From: Streptomyces sp. SDr-06
Lineage (GTDB): Bacteria > Actinomycetota > Actinomycetes > Streptomycetales > Streptomycetaceae
Direction of reading: 5' to 3'
Assembly (NCBI RefSeq): GCF_003324565.1
Contig: NZ_QOLA01000003.1
Location: 124,001-188,000, forward strand
Length of the DNA: 64,000 bases
The stretch's first letter is position 1. Each line of letters begins with the position of its first letter. The position numbers were made by a program, and so were the translations under genes. Positions 25,065-33,559 of this stretch are shown here, in pieces. A model generated the notes under the pieces. The model ran no database searches, had not been told where the DNA came from, and was given only the letters and a program-made list of their open reading frames with translations.

Positions 25065-25982
25065 GTGTACGCAACGATGATGGCCAAACGACGCGCGCTG
25101 GCCGCCCTGCTGCTCACGCTGGCCGTGGCCGGCTGCGGCAGGTCGGGCAGCCCGCCGGTCAAGGGCCCCAAGGCCGAACTGCTGCCGCACTACACGGTGG
25201 CCAAGGAGATCAACCTGCCCGGGTCCCCGGTGTGGCGGCGGGCGAAGAGCCGCGGCCACCTGGTCGTCGGCGCCAAGGAGGACCAGCCCTACCTGGGCGA
25301 GAAGGACCCGGCCACCGGCGTCTACACCGGCTTCGACATCGAGATCGCCAAGATGATGTCCGCCTCCCTCGGCTTCGACCCCCAGACCATCGAGTTCAAG
25401 ACGATCGCCTCGGCCAACCGCGAGACCGCGCTGCAGAACGGCCAGATCGACTACTACGTCGGCACGTACACCATCAACGACAAGCGCAAGAAGCTGGTCG
25501 GCTTCGCGGGCCCGTACTACCTGGCCGGGCAGGGACTGCTGGTCCGCAAGGACGAGAACGGCGTCGGCGCCCCGCAGGACTTCGACGGCAAGCGCGTCTG
25601 CTCGGCCGCGGGATCGACCCCGTACCAGCGGATGGAGAAGGACTACCCGAAGGTCGACATGGTCGCCTACGACACGTACTCCGTGTGCGTGGACAACCTG
25701 CTCACCTTCCAGGTCGCCGCCGTCACCACCGACGACACCATCCTGAGCGGCTACGCGGCCAAGGTGCCCGACGAACTCAAGGTCGTCGGCAAGCCGTTCT
25801 CGAAGGAGCCGTACGGCGTCGGCGTCCCCCGGAGCGACACCACGCTGCGGTTCGCGCTCGACGACGCCATCGAGACCCACGAGAAGAACGGCGACTGGAA
25901 GAAGGCCTACGCCGCGACGCTCGGCCTGTCCGGGCGCCCCGCGGCCCCCGCCCCGCCCATCGACCGCTACCCGGCGAGCTGA
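25065..25982 (+). CDS. gluB: glutamate ABC transporter substrate-binding lipoprotein
   Basis: This 305-residue lipoprotein has a signal peptide ending LAVAGC (Cys24) and a class 3 solute-binding fold: VVGAKEDQPYLGEKDP, YTGFDIEIAKMM, FKTIASANRETALQNGQIDYYVG and GVGVPRSDTTLRFALDDAI. GTG 25065 is taken; ATG 25077 and 25080 are in frame and would still leave a signal peptide. It captures the amino acid for GluC/GluD. Confidence 0.93.
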   Translation: MYATMMAKRRALAALLLTLAVAGCGRSGSPPVKGPKAELLPHYTVAKEINLPGSPVWRRAKSRGHLVVGAKEDQPYLGEKDPATGVYTGFDIEIAKMMSASLGFDPQTIEFKTIASANRETALQNGQIDYYVGTYTINDKRKKLVGFAGPYYLAGQGLLVRKDENGVGAPQDFDGKRVCSAAGSTPYQRMEKDYPKVDMVAYDTYSVCVDNLLTFQVAAVTTDDTILSGYAAKVPDELKVVGKPFSKEPYGVGVPRSDTTLRFALDDAIETHEKNGDWKKAYAATLGLSGRPAAPAPPIDRYPAS

Positions 25983-25989
25983 GGCCGCA

Positions 25990-26634
25990 ATGGACGTACT
26001 CACCAAGAACTTCTCGCTGTACGGCAAGGGCTTCCTCGGCACCGTCGAACTGACCGTGTACGCCTCGGTCCTCGCGCTGGTGCTCGGCTTCGTCATGGCG
26101 TCCTGCCGGGTCTCGCCCGTCGGCTCGTTCCGGGTGCTCGGCACGGTGTGGGTGACCGTGCTGCGCAACACCCCGCTGACCCTGCTGTTCTTCGCCGTGC
26201 TGCTCGGGCTGCCGCGCTTCGGCCTGGTGCTGCCCTTCCAGCTGTTCGCCGTGATCGCGCTCGGCTGCTACACCTCCTCGTTCATCTGCGAGGCGCTGCG
26301 CTCCGGCATCAACACCGTGCCCAAGGGCCAGGGCGAGGCGGCCAGAAGCCTCGGGATGACGTTCGGCCAGACCCTGTCCACGGTGGTGCTCCCGCAGGCG
26401 TTCCGGTCGGTGATCCCGCCGGTCGGCTCCACGCTGATCGCACTCGCGAAGAACTCCGCCATCGCCGGGGCGTTCAGCGTCACCGAACTCCTCGGCACGT
26501 ACAAGACGTTGAGCGAACTCGGCTACAACATCATCTGGACCTTCGTCTGGATCGCCATCGGCTACCTGATCATCACGCTCTTCATCAGCGCCGTCTTCAA
26601 CCTTCTCGAAAAGCGCTGGGGAGTCGCCCGATGA
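25990..26634 (+). CDS. gluC: glutamate ABC transporter permease 1
   Basis: This 214-residue HisM/GlnP-type permease has five predicted membrane helices. FLGTVELTVYASVLALVLGFVMA is the N-terminal HEQRO-type entry, RNTPLTLLFF follows, and the ATPase-docking EAA loop is GQGEAARSLGMTFGQTLSTVVLPQAFR. The last codons overlap gluD in ATGA. GluC and GluD form the heterodimeric channel. Confidence 0.94.
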   Translation: MDVLTKNFSLYGKGFLGTVELTVYASVLALVLGFVMASCRVSPVGSFRVLGTVWVTVLRNTPLTLLFFAVLLGLPRFGLVLPFQLFAVIALGCYTSSFICEALRSGINTVPKGQGEAARSLGMTFGQTLSTVVLPQAFRSVIPPVGSTLIALAKNSAIAGAFSVTELLGTYKTLSELGYNIIWTFVWIAIGYLIITLFISAVFNLLEKRWGVAR

Positions 26635-27515
26635 CCGCGCCACTGGCCAAGGACTCCACCGCTCTCTACGACTTCCCCGGGCCGCGCACCCAGCAGCGGC
26701 ACCTGGTCTACGGCGTCATCTCGACGCTTCTGATCCTCGCCCTGGTCGGCTGGGTGGTGTATCTCCTGTTCGACACCGATCAGTTCACCGCCGCGAAGTG
26801 GATGCCCTTCGAGTACAAGGGCATCCAGGAGCTGCTGCTCCGGGGGCTCGGCAACACGCTGCGGGCCTTCGCGTTCGCCTCGGTGCTCTCGCTGGCGCTC
26901 GGCGCGGTGCTCGCCACCGGGCGGCTCTCCGACCACCGGCCGCTGCGCTGGATCGCCACGCTGCTCGTCGAGTTCTTCCGCGCGATGCCGGTCCTCGTGA
27001 TGATCTTCTTCATCTTCGTGGCGCTGAAGGTGCAGCCGCTGCCCGCCCTGGTGGCCGGGCTCACGCTCTACAACGGCTCGGTGCTCGCCGAGGTCTTCAG
27101 AACCGGCGTCAACTCCGTGGAACGCGGCCAGAAGGAGGCGGCATTCTCGCTCGGCATGCGCAAGACGCAGGTCATGACGTTCGTGCTGGTCCCGCAGGGT
27201 GTCCGGGCGATGCTGCCGACCATCATCAGCCAGCTGGTGGTCGCCCTGAAGGACACCTCGCTCGGCTACCTGATCACCTATGAGGAGTTCCTGCACGCGG
27301 GGAAGCTCATCGCGTCGAATCTCGACTACGATTTGCCGTTCATCCCCGTGGTGATGGTGATCTCGCCGATCTACATCGGGATGTGCATGCTGCTCTCCTG
27401 GTTCGCCACCTGGATGGCCAGGAGACAGAAGCGCAATCCCAAGACGGAGGCCGTGGACGTCGCACCGGCCGAACCAGGGACCCTGCTGCCGAGGGGGGTC
27501 CCCCCTGGACCGTGA
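26631..27515 (+). CDS. gluD: glutamate ABC transporter permease 2
   Basis: This 294-residue permease has an N-terminal extension of about 20 residues before the first helix (GVISTLLILALVGWVVYLLF) and EAA loop GQKEAAFSLGMRKTQVMTFVLVPQG. The membrane part ends near WFATWMARRQKR. The last 12 codons (GTLLPRGVPPGP) are unlike family C-termini and are encoded inside a GC-rich palindrome and hairpin at 27493-27526. The stop codon itself lies in the hairpin loop, so the repeat has probably replaced the original C-terminus. Confidence 0.92.
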   Translation: MTAPLAKDSTALYDFPGPRTQQRHLVYGVISTLLILALVGWVVYLLFDTDQFTAAKWMPFEYKGIQELLLRGLGNTLRAFAFASVLSLALGAVLATGRLSDHRPLRWIATLLVEFFRAMPVLVMIFFIFVALKVQPLPALVAGLTLYNGSVLAEVFRTGVNSVERGQKEAAFSLGMRKTQVMTFVLVPQGVRAMLPTIISQLVVALKDTSLGYLITYEEFLHAGKLIASNLDYDLPFIPVVMVISPIYIGMCMLLSWFATWMARRQKRNPKTEAVDVAPAEPGTLLPRGVPPGP

Positions 27516-27526
27516 GTCCTTGGGGG
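27493..27526. repeat. GGGGGGTCCCCCC palindrome and adjoining hairpin (Streptomyces-type repeat, terminator-like)
   Basis: A 13-base palindrome, six G, T, six C, at 27493-27505 merges with a second stem: CCCCC (27501-27505) and GGAC (27507-27510) pair with GTCC (27516-27519) and GGGGG (27522-27526). The loop CGTGA contains the gluD stop. From memory, a repeat with this pattern (GGGGTCCCCC...TTGGGGGAG) is common between Streptomyces genes. It probably serves as operon terminator here. Confidence 0.6.
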
Positions 27527-27570
27527 AGCAGTAGCTGAGGGGCAGGAACCCACCCGGCAGCAGCCGGTGA

Positions 27571-29178
27571 TCACTTCTCGCGGAGAGGGACCGTCAGCCA
27601 CGACGGGTCCGACGCGGGCGAGGAGAAGGTCAGCTGCGCGCCGAGCGGGTTGTGCTCGATGTAGAGCGGGTCGACGGTGTCCACCACCAGTGCCAGATGA
27701 TGGCCGGCCGGAACGTCGTACGACGTGGAGAAGAGCTCCAGGTCGACGGGGAACGGCCGGCCGGGCGTCTGTCCGTGGAAGGTGTAGGGGGCGTTGCTGA
27801 CCAGCTTGCCGAGGCCGAGCGGGCCCACGTCGTAGAGGTATGCGACGAGGGTGCCGCTCTCCTTGGTTGAGGTGAGGGTGGTGTGCAGCTTCGCGGTACC
27901 GCGGATCGCGCGGTCCTCGCCGTACGTACCCGACTGCCACACCGCGGCGAAGGAGCGCGGCAGCAGCGGGATCGACGCCATGGGCGGCAGCTTCGCGAAC
28001 TGGTCCAGGACGCTGGACAGGAAGATGACTCCGCCGTCCGCGCCCGAGTCGACGTTCGCCCAGATCTTCCTCGTGCCGGACAGCGGCAGGGTCTCCTTGG
28101 CCGCGCCGACCGCCTGCCAGGTGGGATAGCCCTCGTAGGAGCCGTCCGTCCGTGAGGTGAGCTGGACGGGCTGCTCCCGGTCGATGCCGTTGTCGGCGCC
28201 CTTGAGGTAGTGGTCGAACCAGCGGTGGGCGTCCGTCCACACGTCGTTGGGCAGGCCGAGCAGGCCGGTCGCCTCGGCCGTCGCGTGATCGCCCGGGCGG
28301 AGTTCGAGGCGCTTGGGGCCGGTCAGCCCGGTGAAGAAGTCGGCGTACTGGTTGGGCGGGAAGAGGCTGTCGCCCCAGGCGTTGCCGAGCATGACGGCGG
28401 CGCCGTTCTGGTTGATCCGGTCCAGATACGCCGCCGGGGAGCGCTTCCAACCCCAGTCGATCATGTCCTGTTCCTTGGCCAGGTCCGAGCCGAGGAACTC
28501 CTTGAGGATCCGGCTCAGTTCGGCGCTGGGGCGGCCGGTGATCTGCCCCGCGGCCCCGAGCACGGCCGCGGCCTGGAGGTGCTGGGTGCGGCCGCTGTAG
28601 ATGGACCGGATGAGGTCGGCCCAGCCGCTCATCGCCACAACTGCCCTGATCCGCTTGTCGTGTCCGGCCGCGAGGAGGCTGATGCCCGCGCCGTACGAGA
28701 CGCCGCCCATGCCGATCCTGGCCGGGTCGGCGGGTGTGTGGGCCAGCGCCCAGTCGATGACCGAGGAGACATCGGCGATGTCCGGCGGGCCCGCGACCTC
28801 GATCTCGCGGCCCGAGAGCCAGAAGCCCCGCGAGGTGTAACTGACCACGGTGTAGCCCGCGTCCGCGAGCTTCTGGGCCTGCACGAGGTACTCGATCTGC
28901 GGCATGCCCCAGCTGGTGGGGAAGACGATCAGCGGGTAGCGGTCGCCCGCCTTGGCTCCGGCGGGCGTGAACACATTGCCCTTGAGGGTGATCCCGCCGG
29001 AGCCCGGGATGTCGTGGAACGTCGGGCCGCTGCTCGACGAGGCGATGGCCGCGGCTCTCGCCGGGGCGGCCCCGGCCGCGGGCGCGAGGCCGAGGGCCGC
29101 GCCCGCGAACAGGGCCGCGGCCACAAGAGCCGCGGCCGTGGTCCTGGACGGCCGGCCGGACAGGTGGTGGGGGGTCAT
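27571..29178 (-). CDS. secreted CocE/NonD-like alpha/beta hydrolase
   Basis: This 535-residue exported serine hydrolase of the X-Pro dipeptidyl-peptidase/CocE type has a signal peptide at residues 1-38 (ALVAAALFAGAALGLAPAAGA). The catalytic fold contains VVSYTSRGFWLSG, nucleophile Ser161 in GVSYGAG, and a C-terminal jelly-roll domain (residues about 370-535) with YLYDVGPLG and GHHLALVVDTVDPLY. It likely acts as an extracellular peptidase or esterase; the substrate is unknown. The 108 bp upstream hold several GGTAA/TTACC boxes, suggesting dedicated control. Confidence 0.88.
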   Translation of the reverse strand: MTPHHLSGRPSRTTAAALVAAALFAGAALGLAPAAGAAPARAAAIASSSSGPTFHDIPGSGGITLKGNVFTPAGAKAGDRYPLIVFPTSWGMPQIEYLVQAQKLADAGYTVVSYTSRGFWLSGREIEVAGPPDIADVSSVIDWALAHTPADPARIGMGGVSYGAGISLLAAGHDKRIRAVVAMSGWADLIRSIYSGRTQHLQAAAVLGAAGQITGRPSAELSRILKEFLGSDLAKEQDMIDWGWKRSPAAYLDRINQNGAAVMLGNAWGDSLFPPNQYADFFTGLTGPKRLELRPGDHATAEATGLLGLPNDVWTDAHRWFDHYLKGADNGIDREQPVQLTSRTDGSYEGYPTWQAVGAAKETLPLSGTRKIWANVDSGADGGVIFLSSVLDQFAKLPPMASIPLLPRSFAAVWQSGTYGEDRAIRGTAKLHTTLTSTKESGTLVAYLYDVGPLGLGKLVSNAPYTFHGQTPGRPFPVDLELFSTSYDVPAGHHLALVVDTVDPLYIEHNPLGAQLTFSSPASDPSWLTVPLREK

Positions 29179-29215
29179 GCATCGCTCCTCGCTCGCCGGT
29201 GCAAAGTGACCCGAC

Positions 29216-29270
29216 GGTAACCGCGAGGACTTACCCGGGGTAACTGGCCGGTAAGTTACGCGAGGGTAAC
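29216..29270 (-). promoter_or_regulatory. cluster of GGTAA/TTACC boxes before the secreted hydrolase
   Basis: GGTAAC at 29216-29221, TTACCCGGGGTAA at 29231-29243, GTAAGTTAC at 29251-29259 and GGTAAC at 29265-29270 make four closely spaced palindromic or half-palindromic elements within 55 bp, upstream of the hydrolase start. A dimeric repressor, for example TetR type, is a plausible binder. Confidence 0.45.
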
Positions 29271-29287
29271 GATTGTTGGACGCGGCG

Positions 29288-30532
29288 TCAGTTGGCGGTG
29301 ACGCCGCCGCCCGCCAGCGCGCTCTTGGCCTTCCAGGCGTCGTACGTCAGATTCCACTCGCCGTAGCCGTTGTTGAGCGCCTGGGTGCCCTTGGCGTCGT
29401 CGCCGGTGATCTCGAACGGGTCGCCGACCTGCACCGAGTCGTACACGAACTTGGCGTCCGCGTCGCTCATGCCGATGCAGCCGGAGCTCTTGTTGGCCGA
29501 GCCGAAGTAGCCGGCGTTCCACGGCGCGGCGTGCGCGTACATCCCCGACCAGGTGAGCCGCATCGAGTAGTCGACCATCTTGTTGTAGGAGCTGCCGAGG
29601 CCGACGGTCTCCGAGTTCATGTTGATCGTCCCCTCCTTGGCCATCAGGACGGTCTTGCCGCGCCACGACGCCTTGTCGCCACCCGGGGTGCCCGCCGACA
29701 TCGCGATGTCCTTCACCAACTGGCCGTCGCGGTAGAGCTTGAGGCGGTGGCCGTCGAGGTCGACCTTGACGAGTTGGTTCTTGCCGATGGTGAAGTTGGT
29801 CTTGTAGTCCTTCACGAACCAGCCGCCCGAGGCGCCCGAGTCCACCCCGTTGAGGTCGGCCTCCAGGGTCACCTGGGTGCCGGACTTCCAGTAGTCCTTG
29901 GGCCGCCAGTCCACCCGGGCGTTGCCCGAGTAGTCCTCCATCCACCCCCAGGACCCCTCGGTGTTGTTGGAGGTCGTCACCTTCAGGTGCTTCTCCACCT
30001 CGGCCTTGTTCTTCACCGGGTGGTCGAACACGATCGAGATCGGCTGGCCGACGCCGACGGTCGAGTCCTTGCCCGGCACCATGCTCACCTTGTTGACCTT
30101 CTCGGGCGCCGCCGTGGCGAAGTCGGCCTTCGCGCTGCCGCCCTTGTCGTCCTTGGCCTCGATCGCGTACGAGGTGCCGGGCGCGGCGACGCGGTCGGAG
30201 GTCCAGGTCCGGCCGTCGGCGGATATCTTTCCGTCGAGCCTGCCGCCGTCCTTGGCTGCGGTGACCGTGACGCTCTGGAGCTTGCCTTCGGCGAGCGTCA
30301 CGGTCACGGGCCCGCCCGCCTTCGCCTGTTGTCCCGTCAGGTTCACCGATATCTCGGTCTTCTTGCCGGCCTTGAGGTCGGACTTCGCGCCGCCGGACGA
30401 GGAATCGCCGCCCCCGCAGGCGGTCAGAGCGGCGGCGAGGACTGCCGTGCCGGCGATCGCGGCGAGGCGGACCTGTCGGCGGGGCAGGGTGTGGCGGCGT
30501 ATGCGGCTCAACTGGAAACCTCCGTAGCACAT
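29288..30532 (-). CDS. L,D-transpeptidase lipoprotein (Ig-like + YkuD)
   Basis: This 414-residue cell-wall cross-linking enzyme has lipobox LTAC with Cys39, two Ig-like domains (about residues 50-260) and a C-terminal YkuD domain with the early strand GHRLKLYRDGQLVKDIAMSAG, His334 (MYAHAAPW) and catalytic Cys352. The usual S/T-H-G-C motif reads SSGC, so the His just before Gly-Cys is Ser350. The architecture equals mycobacterial LdtMt2-type enzymes that form 3-3 peptidoglycan links. ATG 30532 is used; an internal TTG (L8) would shorten the positive n-region. It is divergent from the FemAB-murJ operon, also cell-wall genes. Confidence 0.92.
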   Translation of the reverse strand: MCYGGFQLSRIRRHTLPRRQVRLAAIAGTAVLAAALTACGGGDSSSGGAKSDLKAGKKTEISVNLTGQQAKAGGPVTVTLAEGKLQSVTVTAAKDGGRLDGKISADGRTWTSDRVAAPGTSYAIEAKDDKGGSAKADFATAAPEKVNKVSMVPGKDSTVGVGQPISIVFDHPVKNKAEVEKHLKVTTSNNTEGSWGWMEDYSGNARVDWRPKDYWKSGTQVTLEADLNGVDSGASGGWFVKDYKTNFTIGKNQLVKVDLDGHRLKLYRDGQLVKDIAMSAGTPGGDKASWRGKTVLMAKEGTINMNSETVGLGSSYNKMVDYSMRLTWSGMYAHAAPWNAGYFGSANKSSGCIGMSDADAKFVYDSVQVGDPFEITGDDAKGTQALNNGYGEWNLTYDAWKAKSALAGGGVTAN

Positions 30533-30734
30533 GCTTTTCCCTGGGTGAGAGTCACCAGCGGGACTTTAGGTTGCGAAAAGCGGCGGCAAACTCGGAATTC
30601 GCTGTGTGACAAAGACCGCAGAGGAACGGTCATCGTCCGGTCACATGCCTCGCGCGGACCGGTCATGGAGCGCTGTGAGCATCCTGTGCATCCCCGACGG
30701 GCCGACGGCGGGGCGCACTTGGGAGGCCACAGAC

Positions 30735-31889
30735 GTGTCCGCACTGCTGGTGACCGGGGACCGCGACCAGGACGCCGGGGTCCGCGGCCTGAGCACCGCC
30801 GAGTACCGCGCCTTTCTCGCGGGCCGCGCCGACGTCAGCTTTCTGCAATGTCCGTCGTGGTCCGAGGTGAAGGACCAATGGGTCTCGGAAAGGGTCGGAT
30901 GGTCCCTTGACAACGGTGAATTGGCCGGGGTCGCGCAGATCCTCTACCGCCAATTCCCTGGCACCCGGAAATACTTCGCCTATCTGCCGGAAGGCCCGGT
31001 GGCCGACTGGTCCGACCCCGAAATGGACCGCTGGCTGGATCCCCTGCTGCGCCATCTGCGCCGGGCCGGCGCCTTCGCCGTACGGATCGGGCCCGCCCCC
31101 GCCTACCGGCGCTGGGACGCCGCCCGCCTGAAGGCTGCCACCGGTCCGGGCCGCAGAATCGGCGACATCCTGGCCACCGAGGTCGACCCGCTCGGCTCCG
31201 CCGTCGCCGAACGCCTGCGCACCCGCGGCTGGAAGCGGTGCGGCGGGGACGACGACGGCGACGCCCAGCCGCGCCACGTCTTCCGGCTGCCGCTGGCCGG
31301 CCGCACCGACGCCGAGCTGTGGGCGGGCTTCAACCAGGAGTGGCGGCGCAACGTGCGCACCGCCCGCAAGGCGGGCGTGCGCATCGTGGTCGGCGGCGCC
31401 GCGGACCTCCCCGAGTTCTACCGGCTGCTCAGGATCACCGAGGAGCGCGACGGGTTCCGGCTCGGCCGCTCGCTCGCGTACTACGAGCGCCAGTACGCCG
31501 CGCTCAACGCCGAACAGCCCGGCCGGATGCGGCTCTGCCTCGCCGTCCACCAGGGCGAGGTGCTCGCCGCGCACACCATGATCACCGTCGGGCGGCGGGT
31601 CTGGTACCAGACCGGCGCCTCCGCCGACCACCGCCGCGAGGTCCGGCCCAGCAACGCGCTGCAGTGGCAGATGATCCAGGACGCCCGGGCGCTGGGCGCC
31701 GAGGTGTACGACATGCGCGGGGTACCCTCCACTCTCGATCCGCAGGACCGGCCCTTCGGCCTGCTGCGCTGGAAACTCGGCACGGGCGGCCAGGTCGTCG
31801 AGACGCTGGGGGAGTGGGAGACATCCATGGGCGGGACCACCAACAACGCGCTGTACCGCGCCTTCCAGGCGTACCTGGCGCGCCGGTGA
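30735..31889 (+). CDS. FemAB-like peptidoglycan bridge aminoacyltransferase / GNAT-fold ligase
   Basis: This 384-residue protein has two GNAT-like subdomains characteristic of FemX/FemAB: FLQCPSWSEVKDQWV, YLPEGPVADW, the basic segment EWRRNVRTARKAGVRI, then YYERQYAALNAE, WYQTGASADHRREVRPSNALQWQMIQDA and LLRWKLGTGG. GTG 30735 has GGGAGGCC 8 bases upstream; the longer frame from 30606 lacks a site. FemX-type enzymes add Gly to lipid II in Streptomyces. The GTGA overlap with murJ, the lipid II flippase, supports this role. Confidence 0.88.
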   Translation: MSALLVTGDRDQDAGVRGLSTAEYRAFLAGRADVSFLQCPSWSEVKDQWVSERVGWSLDNGELAGVAQILYRQFPGTRKYFAYLPEGPVADWSDPEMDRWLDPLLRHLRRAGAFAVRIGPAPAYRRWDAARLKAATGPGRRIGDILATEVDPLGSAVAERLRTRGWKRCGGDDDGDAQPRHVFRLPLAGRTDAELWAGFNQEWRRNVRTARKAGVRIVVGGAADLPEFYRLLRITEERDGFRLGRSLAYYERQYAALNAEQPGRMRLCLAVHQGEVLAAHTMITVGRRVWYQTGASADHRREVRPSNALQWQMIQDARALGAEVYDMRGVPSTLDPQDRPFGLLRWKLGTGGQVVETLGEWETSMGGTTNNALYRAFQAYLARR

Positions 31890-33526
31890 CCGCGACCGCC
31901 CCGCGGACCGTGGACAAGGGGTCCGGCCTGCTGCGCAGCAGCGCGCTGATGGCGGCGGGCTCGATCGTCTCGCGCGCCACCGGCTTCGTGCGCTCCGCCG
32001 TCATCGCGGCCGCGCTCGGCGTCGGGCTGCTCGGTGACGGCTACGCCGTCGCCAACAACGTCCCCAACATCCTCTACATGCTGCTCATCGGCGGCACCCT
32101 CAACGCGGTCTTCGTGCCCGAGCTGGTGCGCGCCGCCAAGGAGCACGCCGACGGCGGCGCGGCCTACACCGACCGGCTCATGACCGCCTGCGCCACCGCG
32201 CTGGTGGCCGTCACCGCGCTCGCGGTGTTCGCCGCGCCCTGGATCGTCGGCGCGTACACCGACTACAGCGGCGCCCAGGCCGACCTGACCATCGCCCTCG
32301 CCCGCTACTGCCTGCCGCAGATCCTCTTCTACGGGCTGTTCACGCTGTTCGGCCAAGTCCTCAACGCGCGCGGCCGGTTCGGGGCCATGATGTGGACCCC
32401 CGTGCTCAACAACCTCGTCGTCATCGGGGTGTTCGGGCTCTACCTCGCGCTGGCCGCGAGCGGCGGCGGCACGCTCGGCGCGGGCGATGCCCGGCTGCTC
32501 GGCTGGGGCACGACCGCGGGCATCGCCGTGCAGGCCCTCGCCCTGGTCCCGTCGCTGCGCTCGGCCGGATTCCGCTGGCGGCCCCGGTTCGACTGGCGCG
32601 GCAGCGGACTCGGCCGCCCGCTCAGGTCGGCGGGCTGGGCGGTGCTGCTCGTCGTCTCCAACCAGCTCGCCTACTGGGTGGTCACCCGGCTCTCCACCAC
32701 CGCCGGGGCCCGGGCCGCGGCCGAGGGCGTCGGCGGGGGAGCGGGATACACGGCGTACACCAACGCGTACGTGCTGTGGATGGTGCCGCACGGCATCGTC
32801 ACCGTCTCCCTGGTCACCGCCCTGATGCCGCGGATGAGCCGGGCCTCGGCCGACGGCGACCTCGCGGGGGTGCGCGCGGACCTCTCGTACGGGCTGCGGA
32901 CCTGCGCGGCGGTGATCGTCCCCGCCGCCTGCGCGCTGTTCGCGCTCGCGCCCTGGATCCTCGGCTCGGTCTACGAGTACGGCAGGACGGGCGCGGGCGA
33001 CATCACGGTGATGGCGGGCATGCTCATGGCGTTCGCGCCGGGCCTGATCGCGCTCTCCGGACAGTACGTCCTGTCCCGCGGCTTCTACGCGCTCGGCGAC
33101 ACCCGCACCCCGTTCCTGCTCAACCTCGTCATCGCCGGGGCGAACGCGGGCCTCACCGTGGTCGCTTACCTGGTGCTGCCCGCGCGCTGGGCGGTGACCG
33201 GGATCGCCGGGGCCTACACCGTGGCGCTCTTCGCCGGTCTCGCCGTCACCGCGTACACCCTCAACCGCAGGCTCGGCGGCGGCCCGCTGTTCCGCTCGCG
33301 CGCGCTGCGCGCGCAGCTGCGGCTGCTCCTGGGCTGCCTGCCCGCGGCGGCGCTCGGCTTCGCGGCGGCCCGCGCGGCCGACCCGCTCGGCAGCGTCGCG
33401 GCGGCCGGCGCCGGAGCCGTCACGCTCGTCGTGGCCCTCGCCCTGCTCGCCCGGCCGCTCGGCCTCGACGACATCAACACCGTGCTCGGCAAGGTGCGCC
33501 GCGGCGGCCGCCACCGAGCCCGGTGA
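31886..33526 (+). CDS. murJ: lipid II flippase MurJ (MviN family)
   Basis: This 546-residue integral membrane protein has about 14 helices and starts at GTG 31886, overlapping the FemAB-like stop. Typical elements are SIVSRATGFVRSAVIAAALG, ANNVPNILYMLLIGGTLNAVFVPELVRA, LPQILFYGLFTLFGQVLNARGRF, YTNAYVLWMVPHGIVTVSLVTALMPRMSR and SGQYVLSRGFYALGDTRTPFLLN. It moves lipid-linked peptidoglycan precursor across the membrane. Streptomyces usually carry more than one MurJ; pairing with a bridge ligase suggests that modified lipid II is flipped at once. Confidence 0.94.
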   Translation: MTATAPRTVDKGSGLLRSSALMAAGSIVSRATGFVRSAVIAAALGVGLLGDGYAVANNVPNILYMLLIGGTLNAVFVPELVRAAKEHADGGAAYTDRLMTACATALVAVTALAVFAAPWIVGAYTDYSGAQADLTIALARYCLPQILFYGLFTLFGQVLNARGRFGAMMWTPVLNNLVVIGVFGLYLALAASGGGTLGAGDARLLGWGTTAGIAVQALALVPSLRSAGFRWRPRFDWRGSGLGRPLRSAGWAVLLVVSNQLAYWVVTRLSTTAGARAAAEGVGGGAGYTAYTNAYVLWMVPHGIVTVSLVTALMPRMSRASADGDLAGVRADLSYGLRTCAAVIVPAACALFALAPWILGSVYEYGRTGAGDITVMAGMLMAFAPGLIALSGQYVLSRGFYALGDTRTPFLLNLVIAGANAGLTVVAYLVLPARWAVTGIAGAYTVALFAGLAVTAYTLNRRLGGGPLFRSRALRAQLRLLLGCLPAAALGFAAARAADPLGSVAAAGAGAVTLVVALALLARPLGLDDINTVLGKVRRGGRHRAR

Positions 33527-33559
33527 CGGGACAAAAGAGACGGTTGGGATACTGACGCC

